DNA of 36,337 bases from Bacteroidales bacterium (lineage in GTDB: Bacteria > Bacteroidota > Bacteroidia > Bacteroidales > Bacteroidaceae). Where the stretch lies: positions 1-36,337 of the forward strand of contig JAUNIC010000007.1 in NCBI GenBank assembly GCA_030523615.1, read 5' to 3'. The position numbers and the translations under genes were made by a program. The notes under the pieces were generated by a model. That model searched no databases. It was not told where the DNA came from and saw only the letters and a program-made list of their open reading frames with translations. Below, one piece after another: positions 8,694-15,767 of this stretch. Position 1 is the stretch's first letter. Every line of letters starts with the position of its first letter.

Positions 8694-8730
8694 AAGCCCC
8701 CTCCGACTCCCCCGACTGGGGGAGGGCTCG
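8694..8730 (-). repeat. G-rich hairpin repeat, copy B (abuts the C1 peptidase start codon)
   Basis: On the minus strand: CCCTCCCCC-AGTC-GGGGGAG stem-loop, then TCGGAGGGGGCTTT directly before ATG. The GGAGGGGG tail lies where a Shine-Dalgarno sequence would be, 4 bases from the start codon, in sense orientation to the gene. Confidence 0.78.
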
Positions 8731-8822
8731 TTGCTGCTGAGGGGTTAGCAGGGAAAAAGGCGAGCCCACCATTATTTATATTATATTTTGTTGTGTATTC
8801 AGCGAAAAGCGGTCTTCGACCG

Positions 8823-8852
8823 CAAAGGTACATAAAAAAAATGAAATACAAG
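8823..8852 (-). promoter_or_regulatory. Bacteroidota promoter for the C1 peptidase
   Basis: -7 box TACCTTTG (8830-8823, minus strand) and CTTG (8852-8849) as the -33 element, spaced 18 bases. The resulting leader of roughly 125 bases contains repeat copy B. Confidence 0.65.
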
Positions 8853-8923
8853 TATAAATGCAGAGAAATAGTGCATTATCCACTTTTTTTACACTTTCTT
8901 TCGATATTTGGGCGTAACGAAAA

Positions 8924-8966
8924 CGCCCCGCAGCACGTCGGTCGTTGTGACGTCGCTGCGGGGGGC
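8924..8966. repeat. Hairpin repeat flanking the DUF2442/DUF4160 pair, copy 1
   Basis: CCCCGCAGC/GCTGCGGGG make a 9-bp stem around an inner ACGTC/GACGT stem with loop GGTCGTTGT. On the minus strand the stem is followed by TTTT, so it may also terminate the DUF2442 transcript. A near-identical direct copy lies at 9630-9670, including the loop, which marks it as a repeat rather than two unrelated terminators. Confidence 0.75.
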
Positions 8967-9010
8967 TAATTGTGTATATGGTGGGGCAGAACATTCCGGG
9001 GAGAACGAAA

Positions 9011-9313
9011 CTATTGCTCAGACTCAGCAACTTGCGGACAATCCCAATATACGCTGTCTTCTGTTGCAGTACGCTGGCAGTGGCCTGCTTCGGCAAACAT
9101 GCCTTCGAAGCTCAGGTCCTCGTCCACCTGCGGCCAATGGATGCCGCCATACGTCAGATAGAAGTCGGCACGCTGCTCTGCGGTCGCCGCCGCCAGACGG
9201 GGCCAGCGATCAAAGCGATACCCTGCCTGCACTCCGTCTTCCGTAACGGCATAGACGCCCTCGGCATCCACCCACACGCGGTCGATTCTGCGTTTCTTGC
9301 TTTCGTACTGCAT
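9011..9313 (-). CDS. DUF2442 domain protein
   Basis: 100 residues. The core 'RIDRVWVDAEGVYAVTEDGVQAGYRFDRWPRLAAATAEQRADFYLTYGG...HWPQVDEDLSFEGMF' (about 9-73) has the typical DUF2442 pattern: a short strand region, 'RWPRL..AT..QR', then 'HWP.lDEDls..g'. The start at 9313 is an ATG 3 bases after the DUF4160 stop, so the two are translated as a pair. DUF2442 and DUF4160 genes are often adjacent in bacteria and have been suggested as toxin-antitoxin-like modules; I know of no firm biochemical role and claim none. The tail of about 25 residues is longer than usual. Confidence 0.82.
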   Translation of the reverse strand: MQYESKKRRIDRVWVDAEGVYAVTEDGVQAGYRFDRWPRLAAATAEQRADFYLTYGGIHWPQVDEDLSFEGMFAEAGHCQRTATEDSVYWDCPQVAESEQ

Positions 9314-9316
9314 ATA

Positions 9317-9577
9317 TTAGTGCTCAAAATAATTATTCCAACGGTCGATGATGACCTCAACATTCTCCTCAATAACGGCCTCTATCATCTTGATTTCACT
9401 CTTCTTGAAACCATGATTGTAAACCTGCGTCACCTCTGGGACTACATTATATTTGGCTTCGTGCCCGTCCTTGACGATATGGACATGGACTGGCTCATGG
9501 TCATCTGAATAAAACTTAAAGATGAACCCAAAGAGAATGAAATAGTTGCATATTGTTTGTTTCCTAATTTTCCGCAA
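9317..9577 (-). CDS. DUF4160 domain protein
   Basis: 86 residues. The diagnostic block 'FYSDDHEPVHVHIVKDGHEAKYNV' (about 22-45) is the conserved DUF4160 core, followed by the usual helix ('KSEIKMIEAVIEENVEVIIDRWNNYF'). It is first in the pair with DUF2442. Start problem: the only in-frame initiator is a TTG at 9577-9575, and that TTG is itself the last three bases of a good promoter -7 box (9582-9575), so it should not be transcribed from that promoter. Either another promoter is used, a non-standard codon further in is the start, or a small change has removed the original ATG. The gene is noticeably more AT-rich than its neighbours, which fits acquisition. Confidence 0.75.
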   Translation of the reverse strand: MRKIRKQTICNYFILFGFIFKFYSDDHEPVHVHIVKDGHEAKYNVVPEVTQVYNHGFKKSEIKMIEAVIEENVEVIIDRWNNYFEH

Positions 9578-9606
9578 AAATACGTATTTCTCCCGAAACC
9601 ACCAAA
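9575..9606 (-). promoter_or_regulatory. Bacteroidota promoter for the DUF4160/DUF2442 pair
   Basis: Minus-strand TTTG (9606-9603), 20-base spacer, TATTTTTG (9582-9575). Both elements match the consensus. The box overlaps the TTG codon that would otherwise be read as the start of the DUF4160 gene. Confidence 0.65.
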
Positions 9607-9629
9607 TTTTCAGGCGGAAAATGCAGAAG

Positions 9630-9670
9630 CGCCCCGCTGCACGTCGGTCGTTGTGACGCTGCTGCGGGGT
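9630..9670. repeat. Hairpin repeat flanking the DUF2442/DUF4160 pair, copy 2
   Basis: A direct copy of the element at 8924-8966 with the same loop and a T-T mismatch in the outer stem. It lies between the promoter of the DUF4160/DUF2442 pair and the stop of the aminopeptidase gene, where it may also serve as the end of that transcript. There is no good U-tract on either side. Confidence 0.7.
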
Positions 9671-9707
9671 GCAAGATGTGGTTTATTGCTGAGTATCGCT
9701 AATATAT

Positions 9708-11108
9708 TTATCCCTTCACAAACTCCTCGACCTCGTCGGCGCGGTAAGGGATGCGCTTGTCGCCGAGGAAGCGGCAGCCGTCGGGGGTGATGAGGACGTC
9801 GTCCTCGATGCGGATGCCGCCGAAGTCGCGGTACTCGTTGATTTTGTCGAAGTTGAGGAACTCGGCGTTCGTGCCTTCCTTCTGCCAGAGGTCGATGAGA
9901 TCGGGGATGAAGTAGATGCCGGGCTCGTCGGTCACAACGTGGCCCACCTCAAGACGGCGGCCGAAGCGCAGAGCATTGGTGCCGAACTGGTCGAGACGAG
10001 GACGCGTCTCTTCGTCGAAGCCCACATAGATCTGGCCAAGGCCCTCCATATCGTGAACATCCATACCCATCATGTGGCCGAGGCCGTGGGGGAGGAAGAG
10101 GGCGTGGGCACCCGCCTGAACAGCCTCTTCGGTGTCGCCCTTCATGAGACCGAGAGCCTTGAGACGCTCCGTCATGAGGCGGCAGACGTCAAGATGAACG
10201 TCGAAGTACTTCACGCCGGGCTTGGCGTGGGTGAGGGCGAGGTCGTGGCAGTCAACGACAATGTCGTAAATGTCGCGCTGCTTCTGGGTGAAGCGGCCGC
10301 TGATGGGTGTGGTGCGGGTGTGGTCGGAGCAATAGTGCTCGCGGGTCTCGGCGCCGCAGTCGACGAGGAGGAGACGGCCGGGCTCAAGAGCGCGGGGTGA
10401 GGGATAGCCATGGAGAATCTCGCCGTGCATAGAGACGATGCTCTGGAAGCTGACGATGGAGCCGCGGCTGGCGGCGATGCCGTCGAGGATGCCGCCGATG
10501 TAGGCTTCGCTCATGCCGGGCTGAACGGCCAGACGCATAGCGGTGGTGTGCATATCGTAACCAATCTCGGAGGCGCGCTCGAGTTCGGCGATTTCCTCAG
10601 CGCTTTTGATGCTGCGCTGCTTCACGATGGCGTGGATAAGCTTCAGCGAAGCGGCAGCCTTCTGCTCGGCGGGGTGAATGCCGAGGAGGTCCATGAGCTG
10701 AATCTTGTGGTCGTCGCGGTAAGGGGGCAGGAAGTGTACGGTGCGGCCCTGAGCCTTGGCAGCGGCGCACACCTCAGCGAGGTAAGCCATGGGGCGAACT
10801 TCACGGATGCCGGTCTCTTCGGCCATCTCGGCCACGGAGGTCACGCTGCCGTACCACACGATGTCGTCAATGTCGATCTCGTCACCGACGAATACCTCCT
10901 GGCCGCTCTCGCAGTCGAGCACGAGGGCAAGACCGTCGCGGTGCTGGCCGGTGAAGTAGAGGAACGAACTGTCCTGACGGAACTTGTAGGCGTTGGCGGG
11001 ATAGTTCATCGCGCTGTCGTTGTTACCGAGAAGGATGATGACGCCTTCTGCGACGTCGGTGCGCAGCTGCTTGCGGCGCTCAATATAGGTCTGTTGTGAG
11101 AAAAGCAT
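9708..11108 (-). CDS. pepP: Xaa-Pro aminopeptidase (M24B)
   Basis: 466 residues from the ATG at 11108. The N-terminal creatinase-like domain (about 1-170) is followed by the pita-bread M24 domain. All five metal ligands of the family are visible: Asp in 'LLVDCGAE', Asp in 'CSDHTRT', His in 'LPHGLGHMMGMDVHD', Glu in 'TDEPGIYF' and Glu in 'IRIEDDVL'. It removes an N-terminal residue preceding proline and should be a cytoplasmic dinuclear-metal enzyme; no signal peptide is present. The length fits the PepP family. It is transcribed singly from a box at 11143-11150, divergently from the patatin gene. Confidence 0.92.
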   Translation of the reverse strand: MLFSQQTYIERRKQLRTDVAEGVIILLGNNDSAMNYPANAYKFRQDSSFLYFTGQHRDGLALVLDCESGQEVFVGDEIDIDDIVWYGSVTSVAEMAEETGIREVRPMAYLAEVCAAAKAQGRTVHFLPPYRDDHKIQLMDLLGIHPAEQKAAASLKLIHAIVKQRSIKSAEEIAELERASEIGYDMHTTAMRLAVQPGMSEAYIGGILDGIAASRGSIVSFQSIVSMHGEILHGYPSPRALEPGRLLLVDCGAETREHYCSDHTRTTPISGRFTQKQRDIYDIVVDCHDLALTHAKPGVKYFDVHLDVCRLMTERLKALGLMKGDTEEAVQAGAHALFLPHGLGHMMGMDVHDMEGLGQIYVGFDEETRPRLDQFGTNALRFGRRLEVGHVVTDEPGIYFIPDLIDLWQKEGTNAEFLNFDKINEYRDFGGIRIEDDVLITPDGCRFLGDKRIPYRADEVEEFVKG

Positions 11109-11142
11109 AGTAAAAAGCGTGTTTTTTAGATATTTTACCGCG

Positions 11143-11150
11143 CAAAGATA
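11143..11150 (-). promoter_or_regulatory. -7 box (TATCTTTG) for pepP
   Basis: Minus-strand TATCTTTG, 35 bases above the start codon. No clear -33 TTG is seen at the expected distance. Confidence 0.55.
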
Positions 11151-11172
11151 CGAATAAATTGCGGAAAAGTTG

Positions 11173-11180
11173 TAATTTTG
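11173..11180 (+). promoter_or_regulatory. -7 box (TAATTTTG) for the patatin/ATP-grasp unit
   Basis: Plus-strand TAATTTTG, back to back with the pepP box. A leader of about 75 bases follows and contains six heptad repeats before the start codon. Confidence 0.55.
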
Positions 11181-11216
11181 CACAGAAAATCTATCGGTTT
11201 TCCATTTTATTTACTT

Positions 11217-11258
11217 TTCACTCTTCACTTTCCACTTATTACTCTTCACTCTTCACTC
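11217..11258 (+). repeat. Heptad tandem repeat (TTCACTC) in the patatin leader
   Basis: Six consecutive 7-base units in exact register starting at 11217, 11224, 11231, 11238, 11245 and 11252: TTCACTC, TTCACTT, TCCACTT, ATTACTC, TTCACTC, TTCACTC. They end 4 bases before the ATG. Confidence 0.8.
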
Positions 11259-11262
11259 AAAA

Positions 11263-12108
11263 ATGACAGGACTCGTACTTGAAGGCGGCGGCATGCGCGG
11301 TGTGTTTACCGCAGGCGTGCTCGACTATCTCCTCGACGCAGGGATCACCTTTCCCTACGCCGTGGCGGTCAGTGCTGGGGCCGGACATGGCCTCTCCTAC
11401 AAAAGCAAGCAGCGCGGGCGGGCAAAAAAGACCTGCATCGACATGCTCAAGAGATACAACTACGTCGGGGTGAAGCAACTGTGGAACACTCGTAGCATCT
11501 TCAATCAGAAGATCATCTACGACCTCATTCCCAACGAGATACTGCCCTTCGACTTTGAGATGTGCTTTGCCGATTTCATGCGCTACGAGATGGTGACGAC
11601 CAACTGCCTGACGGGTCTTGCGGAGTACCATAGCGAGCGCTACGATGCTGCCCGCCTGCTCCAGGTGGCCAAGGCTTCGGGCTCGTTGCCTTTCGGCTGT
11701 CCCATCTGTATGCTCGACGGTGTGCCGATGCTCGATGGCGGCATCACCGACCCCATTCCTGTGGATCACGCGCTGGAGATGGGGTGCGACCGATTGGTGG
11801 TGGTGCTGACGCGCAACAAGGGCTATCGCGACACGATGCCGCGCTTGAAGAATCTGACGCTGATGTACTCCGAATATCCTCGCCTGCGAGTGGCCCTGAG
11901 CCACATTGCCGACGTGTACAATGCGCAGCTTGACCGCGTCGAAGAGCTTGAGCGTGAGGGGCGTGCCCTCGTGTTGCGTCCTGAGGCGCCGCTGCAGATT
12001 GATCGCCTCTCCACCAATCTCGTCAACCTCTATGCCCTCTACGATGAGGCTTACGATATCGCCATCCGCGAACTCAGCAAATGGAAAAATTCAACGCCGG
12101 AATGGTAG
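11263..12108 (+). CDS. Patatin-like phospholipase (YjjU-like)
   Basis: 281 residues. The patatin oxyanion loop is GGGMRG (residues 8-13), the nucleophile is Ser37 in A35-V-S37-A-G39, and the dyad Asp is D158 in 'MLDGGITDP'. This is the arrangement of bacterial patatin-like lipid acyl hydrolases, closest in style to YjjU. Oddity: the first glycine of the G-x-S-x-G elbow is alanine here. No signal peptide, so probably cytoplasmic. The last 28 bases overlap the ATP-grasp gene, so the two are co-translated and probably functionally linked. The substrate is probably a membrane lipid acyl ester, which is inferred from the family. Confidence 0.85.
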   Translation: MTGLVLEGGGMRGVFTAGVLDYLLDAGITFPYAVAVSAGAGHGLSYKSKQRGRAKKTCIDMLKRYNYVGVKQLWNTRSIFNQKIIYDLIPNEILPFDFEMCFADFMRYEMVTTNCLTGLAEYHSERYDAARLLQVAKASGSLPFGCPICMLDGVPMLDGGITDPIPVDHALEMGCDRLVVVLTRNKGYRDTMPRLKNLTLMYSEYPRLRVALSHIADVYNAQLDRVEELEREGRALVLRPEAPLQIDRLSTNLVNLYALYDEAYDIAIRELSKWKNSTPEW

Positions 12109-13091
12109 TCCACATCTACAACCCTAGCCACGACGAAGCCTTGGCCATCAACAAGGCACAGTATTGCCCCTCGTCTGCCGCGCGGCAGACGGGGGAAATG
12201 TTTTGGGATGTGGCGAAATGGTGGATGTCGCCCGACGACTTCATCCTCCATCTTCCCGCCGACGGTTCGCTGCGTGGTGTCGCTGTGCCCGACTGGACTA
12301 TGGTGCAGCGCATTGAGCCCTGGGGATGGGACCGCCACATCGTGGGCGTGCTGCGTCGGCTCGGCGCTCCTGACCGCCTTCTTCCCACCGACGTACAACT
12401 CGACACGATACGCCAGCTCAGTAGTCGCCAGACGGCGGTGCGTGTGCTCGAGGCGTTGCGCCTGCGTCTGCCCTTGAGCGAGACCATTCCCGCATCTGCT
12501 GTGTTGCAGGCCGAGAGCCGCTGGTGTACCCTAGAATCCGAGGTAACGGAAGCCGTCGAAACCTTTGGCGGCGAAGCCATGCTCAAGCAGCCGTGGAGCT
12601 GCAGCGGTCGTGGGGTGTGGCGCACAACGGCGGCAGACTTATCTGGCGAACACTCCTCTTCTATATTACGCGTGCGTAAGACGCTCCGCGAGCAGGGTGC
12701 CGTGGAGGTAGAACCGCTCTACGAGTGCGTGGCCGATTTCGCTATGGAGTTCTGTGCCGAAGCCGACGGCAGCGTGCGCTACGAGGGTCTCTCCGTCTTT
12801 GCCACCCACGCAGGCGGTGGCTATGCGGGCAACGTCATTGCTCCGCAACCCGAACTCCAGCGCCGCTTGGAGGAGAAAGCCGGAGGTGTGCTGCCGCTGC
12901 AAGCGTTAGCGGAGGTGCTTTGCAGCGTGTTGGGTGAGGTGCTTGCCGGCCAATACGCAGGCCCGCTGGGCGTCGATATGATGCACACGCCCGAGGGCAT
13001 ACATCCTTGCATTGAGGTCAACCTGCGCAACACGATGGGCCGCGTGGCCATCTTCCAGCAGCAGTTTTCTCCGACAGGAAACAGAAATTGA
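12081..13091 (+). CDS. ATP-grasp domain protein, unknown ligase
   Basis: 336 residues; the ATG at 12081 lies 28 bases inside the patatin gene in another frame. The C-terminal two thirds look like an ATP-grasp fold: a nucleotide-binding lysine in 'EAMLKQPWSCSGRGVW', a glycine-rich loop, and a metal-binding 'IEVNLRNTMGR' near the end that resembles the E/D-x-N motif. ATP-grasp enzymes ligate a carboxylate to an amine or thiol through an acyl-phosphate. The N-terminus ('HIYNPSHDEALA') is not one I can assign. Tight overlap with the phospholipase suggests a two-step lipid or metabolite pathway, but no product can be named. Confidence 0.65.
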   Translation: MEKFNAGMVVHIYNPSHDEALAINKAQYCPSSAARQTGEMFWDVAKWWMSPDDFILHLPADGSLRGVAVPDWTMVQRIEPWGWDRHIVGVLRRLGAPDRLLPTDVQLDTIRQLSSRQTAVRVLEALRLRLPLSETIPASAVLQAESRWCTLESEVTEAVETFGGEAMLKQPWSCSGRGVWRTTAADLSGEHSSSILRVRKTLREQGAVEVEPLYECVADFAMEFCAEADGSVRYEGLSVFATHAGGGYAGNVIAPQPELQRRLEEKAGGVLPLQALAEVLCSVLGEVLAGQYAGPLGVDMMHTPEGIHPCIEVNLRNTMGRVAIFQQQFSPTGNRN

Positions 13092-13119
13092 CCAGTATAG
13101 TTCATGCACATAACAAAAA

Positions 13120-13156
13120 CATCCCCCGAAATACCGAGAAGGCGTTTTGGGGGATG
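13120..13156. terminator. Bidirectional terminator between convergent genes
   Basis: CATCCCCCGAAA (13120-13131) pairs with TTTTGGGGGATG (13145-13156), a 12-bp stem with one G-T pair. Plus strand continues ACTTTTAT; minus strand continues GTTTTTGTT. It serves the ATP-grasp gene and the AspT-type transporter. Confidence 0.82.
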
Positions 13157-13182
13157 ACTTTTATATTATGTGGAGCAGCGTG

Positions 13183-14976
13183 CTACAGGAAGAAGATGAG
13201 CACGAGTTGAGCCATGAGGATACGGAGGAACATGGAGAGGGGATAAACCGTGCTGTAACCAACGGCGGGGGCATTGTTGCCAGCGGTAGCGTTGGCGAAA
13301 GCGAGTGCGGGAGGATCGGTGTTAGAACCTGCGATGAGGCCCATGAGCGTGAAGTAGTTCAGCTTCATGAACTTGCGGCCTACGACGCCCATGATGAGGA
13401 GGGGCACTACGGTGATGAGGAAGCCCATCCAGATGTAGTGTACGCCGTCGCCGGCCGTTACGGTGTCAACGAACTTGGCACCAGCCTGGATGCCGACGCT
13501 GGAGAGGAAGAGGATGAGGCCCACTTCGCGGAGCAGCATGTTGGCAGAGGAAGAGGTGTAGGTGTTGATCTTGAAGCGGTAACCGAAGGCGCCGATGAGG
13601 ATGGCGACAACGAGAGGACCGCCGGCGAGACCGAGCTTTACGGGAATTTCAACGCCAGGGATGGGGATGGGGAGCTGACCAACGAGCACACCGACGAGGA
13701 TACCGAAGAAGATGGCGCCTACGTTGGGGTGGTCAAGGTGCTTCACATTGGCACCGATGAGGTCGCGAACACGGTCAACGTTTTCTTTGCGACCATTGAT
13801 GAGCAGTCGGTCGCCCACCATGAGGCGGAGGTCACGGGCGGCAAAGAGCTCCATACCGTTACGTGTCACGCGGGTAACATTGACGTTGTAGTAGGTAGAG
13901 ATGTGCAGGTCGGCAAAGGTCTTGCCGTTGATCTCGGGCTTGGTGATGACGAGACGCTGGCTGACATAGTCCGTGGTGTCGGTGTTCTCTTCAGCTTCGG
14001 TCCACTGTCCGCGGGGAATGATTTCACCGATGAGAGCGGAGATGGCTTCAGCCTCATCCTCAGCGCAGGTGATGTGCACCTCCATGCCAAGCTGCAGTTC
14101 GGTTTCACCGTTAGCGATGATGACTTCACCGTTTTCGAGGAAACAGCGTGTTACGACGAACTGACGGTTGAGGAAGTCGTGGAGCTGGTGGAGTTTGCGA
14201 CCTACAACGGGAGCATTGGTCACACGTACAGCCATGTGGAAAGCTTTAGCGCCGGCGCTCTTGCTTTCGCCCTCCTTGAGTTCGTCGTGAGCTTCCTGGA
14301 GGCTGGTGCCAGTGAGGAAACGGATAGCGATGGTGGCAAGGATGATGCCGACCACGCCGAGGGGATAGGCGCAAGCATAGCCGTTGGCGATGGCGGGAGC
14401 CACGTCGCCGAAGAGTTCTGCGAGCACACCGTTGGCAGCACCGAGACCGGGGGTGTTGGTCACTGCACCGTACATCACGCCGACCATCATGGGCAGATTG
14501 CCGTCGTGGGCAGAACCGTTGACATCGGTGATGGGAGCAGCGGTCAGCACGCCCATGCTTTTGCCGAGCTGCCAAAGGCAGAGCATGATGATGACGTTGA
14601 GCAAGACGATACCTACAGCGAGGAGGTTCATCTTGACACCGCCACCGCCGCCTTTGAATACCTCGAAGAACGAGGGACCCACCTGCAGACCAATGCAGTA
14701 AACGAAGAGGATAAGACCGAGCTCCTTCACCAAGTCGATGATGGGCTTCTGGTCGGCTACGGCCTGTGCGGGGTCAGCATAGAGACCATGGGTGCAGATG
14801 TGGCCGACGATGATGCCGACGAAGAGTACCCAGGTGACGCCGAAGGCAATGCCGTTCTTCTTGCCACCAATCTTCCAGCGTCCGAGTTTGACGCCGAGGC
14901 TGATGACGAGGGCATACAGAATCATGATGTGAGCGATGCTCATGGGATTCTGCATAAGTTTAATCAACCATTCCAT
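13183..14976 (-). CDS. AspT/YidE-family transporter with two RCK_C domains (paralogue 1)
   Basis: 597 residues. Two membrane halves of about five to six helices each (about 15-215 and 420-597) flank two cytosolic RCK_C (TrkA_C) domains (about 225-305 and 325-405, the second with 'LVITKPEINGKTFADL...NVNVTRVTRNGMELFAARDLRLMVGDRLLINGRKENVDRV'). The repeated halves carry 'YGAVTNTPGLGAANGV' and 'AGSNTDPPALAFANA', the paired motifs of this family. Members of the family include the aspartate:alanine exchanger AspT; the substrate here is unknown. It is a distant paralogue of the gene at 21055-22707. It is transcribed alone from a promoter at 15055-15086 with a roughly 75-base leader, divergent from the small RCK_C-like pair. 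Confidence 0.85.
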   Translation of the reverse strand: MEWLIKLMQNPMSIAHIMILYALVISLGVKLGRWKIGGKKNGIAFGVTWVLFVGIIVGHICTHGLYADPAQAVADQKPIIDLVKELGLILFVYCIGLQVGPSFFEVFKGGGGGVKMNLLAVGIVLLNVIIMLCLWQLGKSMGVLTAAPITDVNGSAHDGNLPMMVGVMYGAVTNTPGLGAANGVLAELFGDVAPAIANGYACAYPLGVVGIILATIAIRFLTGTSLQEAHDELKEGESKSAGAKAFHMAVRVTNAPVVGRKLHQLHDFLNRQFVVTRCFLENGEVIIANGETELQLGMEVHITCAEDEAEAISALIGEIIPRGQWTEAEENTDTTDYVSQRLVITKPEINGKTFADLHISTYYNVNVTRVTRNGMELFAARDLRLMVGDRLLINGRKENVDRVRDLIGANVKHLDHPNVGAIFFGILVGVLVGQLPIPIPGVEIPVKLGLAGGPLVVAILIGAFGYRFKINTYTSSSANMLLREVGLILFLSSVGIQAGAKFVDTVTAGDGVHYIWMGFLITVVPLLIMGVVGRKFMKLNYFTLMGLIAGSNTDPPALAFANATAGNNAPAVGYSTVYPLSMFLRILMAQLVLIFFL

Positions 14977-15054
14977 AGTGCGTTGTTAAGATTTTGTTGT
15001 TGATGTATTAAGTGATTTTTATTAGATTTCAAGCGGAGTGGGCTTTTCTTCGTG

Positions 15055-15086
15055 CAAAATTACCACTTATTAAAATAATGTGCAAG
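15055..15086 (-). promoter_or_regulatory. Bacteroidota promoter for AspT-type transporter 1
   Basis: -7 box TAATTTTG (15062-15055, minus strand) and CTTG (15086-15083) at -33 with a 20-base spacer. Confidence 0.7.
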
Positions 15087-15198
15087 AGGAAACGTGAAAA
15101 AAACAAAAATTGCAGGGATTTTGTGCGTTATGGGGCCATGCGATAGCAGATATTTACACAATTCATAGACTTCTGGCCCTCGGCATCGGCCTTTGCCG

Positions 15199-15206
15199 TA
15201 ACTTTG
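15199..15206 (+). promoter_or_regulatory. -7 box (TAACTTTG) for the small membrane protein / RCK_C-like pair
   Basis: Plus-strand TAACTTTG, 32 bases above the ATG at 15239. The surrounding TTTGCCGTAACTTTGC is identical to the sequence around the tcdA -7 box. No clear -33 element. Confidence 0.6.
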
Positions 15207-15238
15207 CAGTACGAAAACCAATACTATTCATTTTAATT

Positions 15239-15403
15239 ATGCAAGCAACACTCAGCACAGCTCTCGTTATCGCCGCTCTCGGCCTGGGACTCATCTTTAT
15301 TGTTCGTGCCTGTCTCAAGGTGCACGGCATCTCGCACAACCACTACCGCATCACGGGCGACGAGGTGCGAAACACGAACAACGACAAAGACCGCATACTT
15401 TAA
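15239..15403 (+). CDS. Small single-span membrane protein (54 aa)
   Basis: 54 residues from the ATG at 15239, chosen because a -7 box lies 32 bases upstream; the frame is open further up but runs through the promoter. Residues 6-24 (STALVIAALGLGLIFIVRA) form one membrane helix, and the remainder is a polar, probably cytosolic tail rich in Asn, His and Asp. No family is recognised. It is followed after 17 bases by the RCK_C-like gene, so the two are one unit. It might anchor or partner that protein, or the pair could derive from an AspT-type transporter (last helix of a half plus its RCK_C domain). Confidence 0.6.
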   Translation: MQATLSTALVIAALGLGLIFIVRACLKVHGISHNHYRITGDEVRNTNNDKDRIL

Positions 15404-15420
15404 CCACTGATCGCATCCCT

Positions 15421-15744
15421 ATGAAATCACTGAATCTGCGTAAGAGCGTGCAGTCGCTCTATCGCTATCTCCATCACGAAGAACCCGTTTTGAGTGAGCT
15501 CACCGTCAAGGTGGAGCAGAACTGGGCGGAAGGCAAGACTCCGAGCCTCATCGAGTCCTTTCTCGGTGGAAGTGTCAGCATCAGCCAAGTCATTCGCCCC
15601 GCCAGCAGCGAGGTGTTCCCTCGCAATCTCGATAGCGTCCTTCGCCGCGACGATGTGCTCCTGATGCGTGCCGACCAGGCCGCTCAGAGCCGTGTCGAAG
15701 CCTTCATTGGCCGCAGCCTTGATTCAAGAGTCTGCCGACGTTGA
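15421..15744 (+). CDS. Stand-alone RCK_C (TrkA_C)-like protein
   Basis: 107 residues. The segment from about 23 to 98 ('SELTVKVEQNWAEGKTPSLIESFL...SISQVIRPASSEVFPRNLDSVLRRDDVLLMRA...VEAFIGRSL') follows the RCK_C pattern: an opening strand, a 'GK.l..l' turn, a strand ending in R, a 'P...tvL..gD.llv' block and a closing helix. It aligns by eye with the first RCK_C domain of the transporter at 13183-14976. RCK_C domains usually bind small ligands and gate transporters. The last few residues (DSRVCRR) look unnatural; another frame continues with an acidic tail and a stop at about 15763, so a late frameshift is possible. Role unknown. Confidence 0.55.
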   Translation: MKSLNLRKSVQSLYRYLHHEEPVLSELTVKVEQNWAEGKTPSLIESFLGGSVSISQVIRPASSEVFPRNLDSVLRRDDVLLMRADQAAQSRVEAFIGRSLDSRVCRR

Positions 15745-15767
15745 GAATGAAAGTCTGACGTAATCTA

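Noticed and set aside
8776-9508. Open frames of 106 codons (minus, 8776-9096) and 178 codons (plus, 8972-9508) around the DUF2442/DUF4160 pair
   Set aside because: They overlap the promoter of the C1 peptidase or run opposite two recognised small genes, and show no domain features.
13147-15003. A 618-codon plus-strand open frame opposite the AspT-type transporter
   Set aside because: It is the complement of a clearly conserved transporter gene; the GC-biased third positions of the real gene remove stops from this frame. Composition is implausible (very Glu/His/Val rich) and it lacks a promoter.
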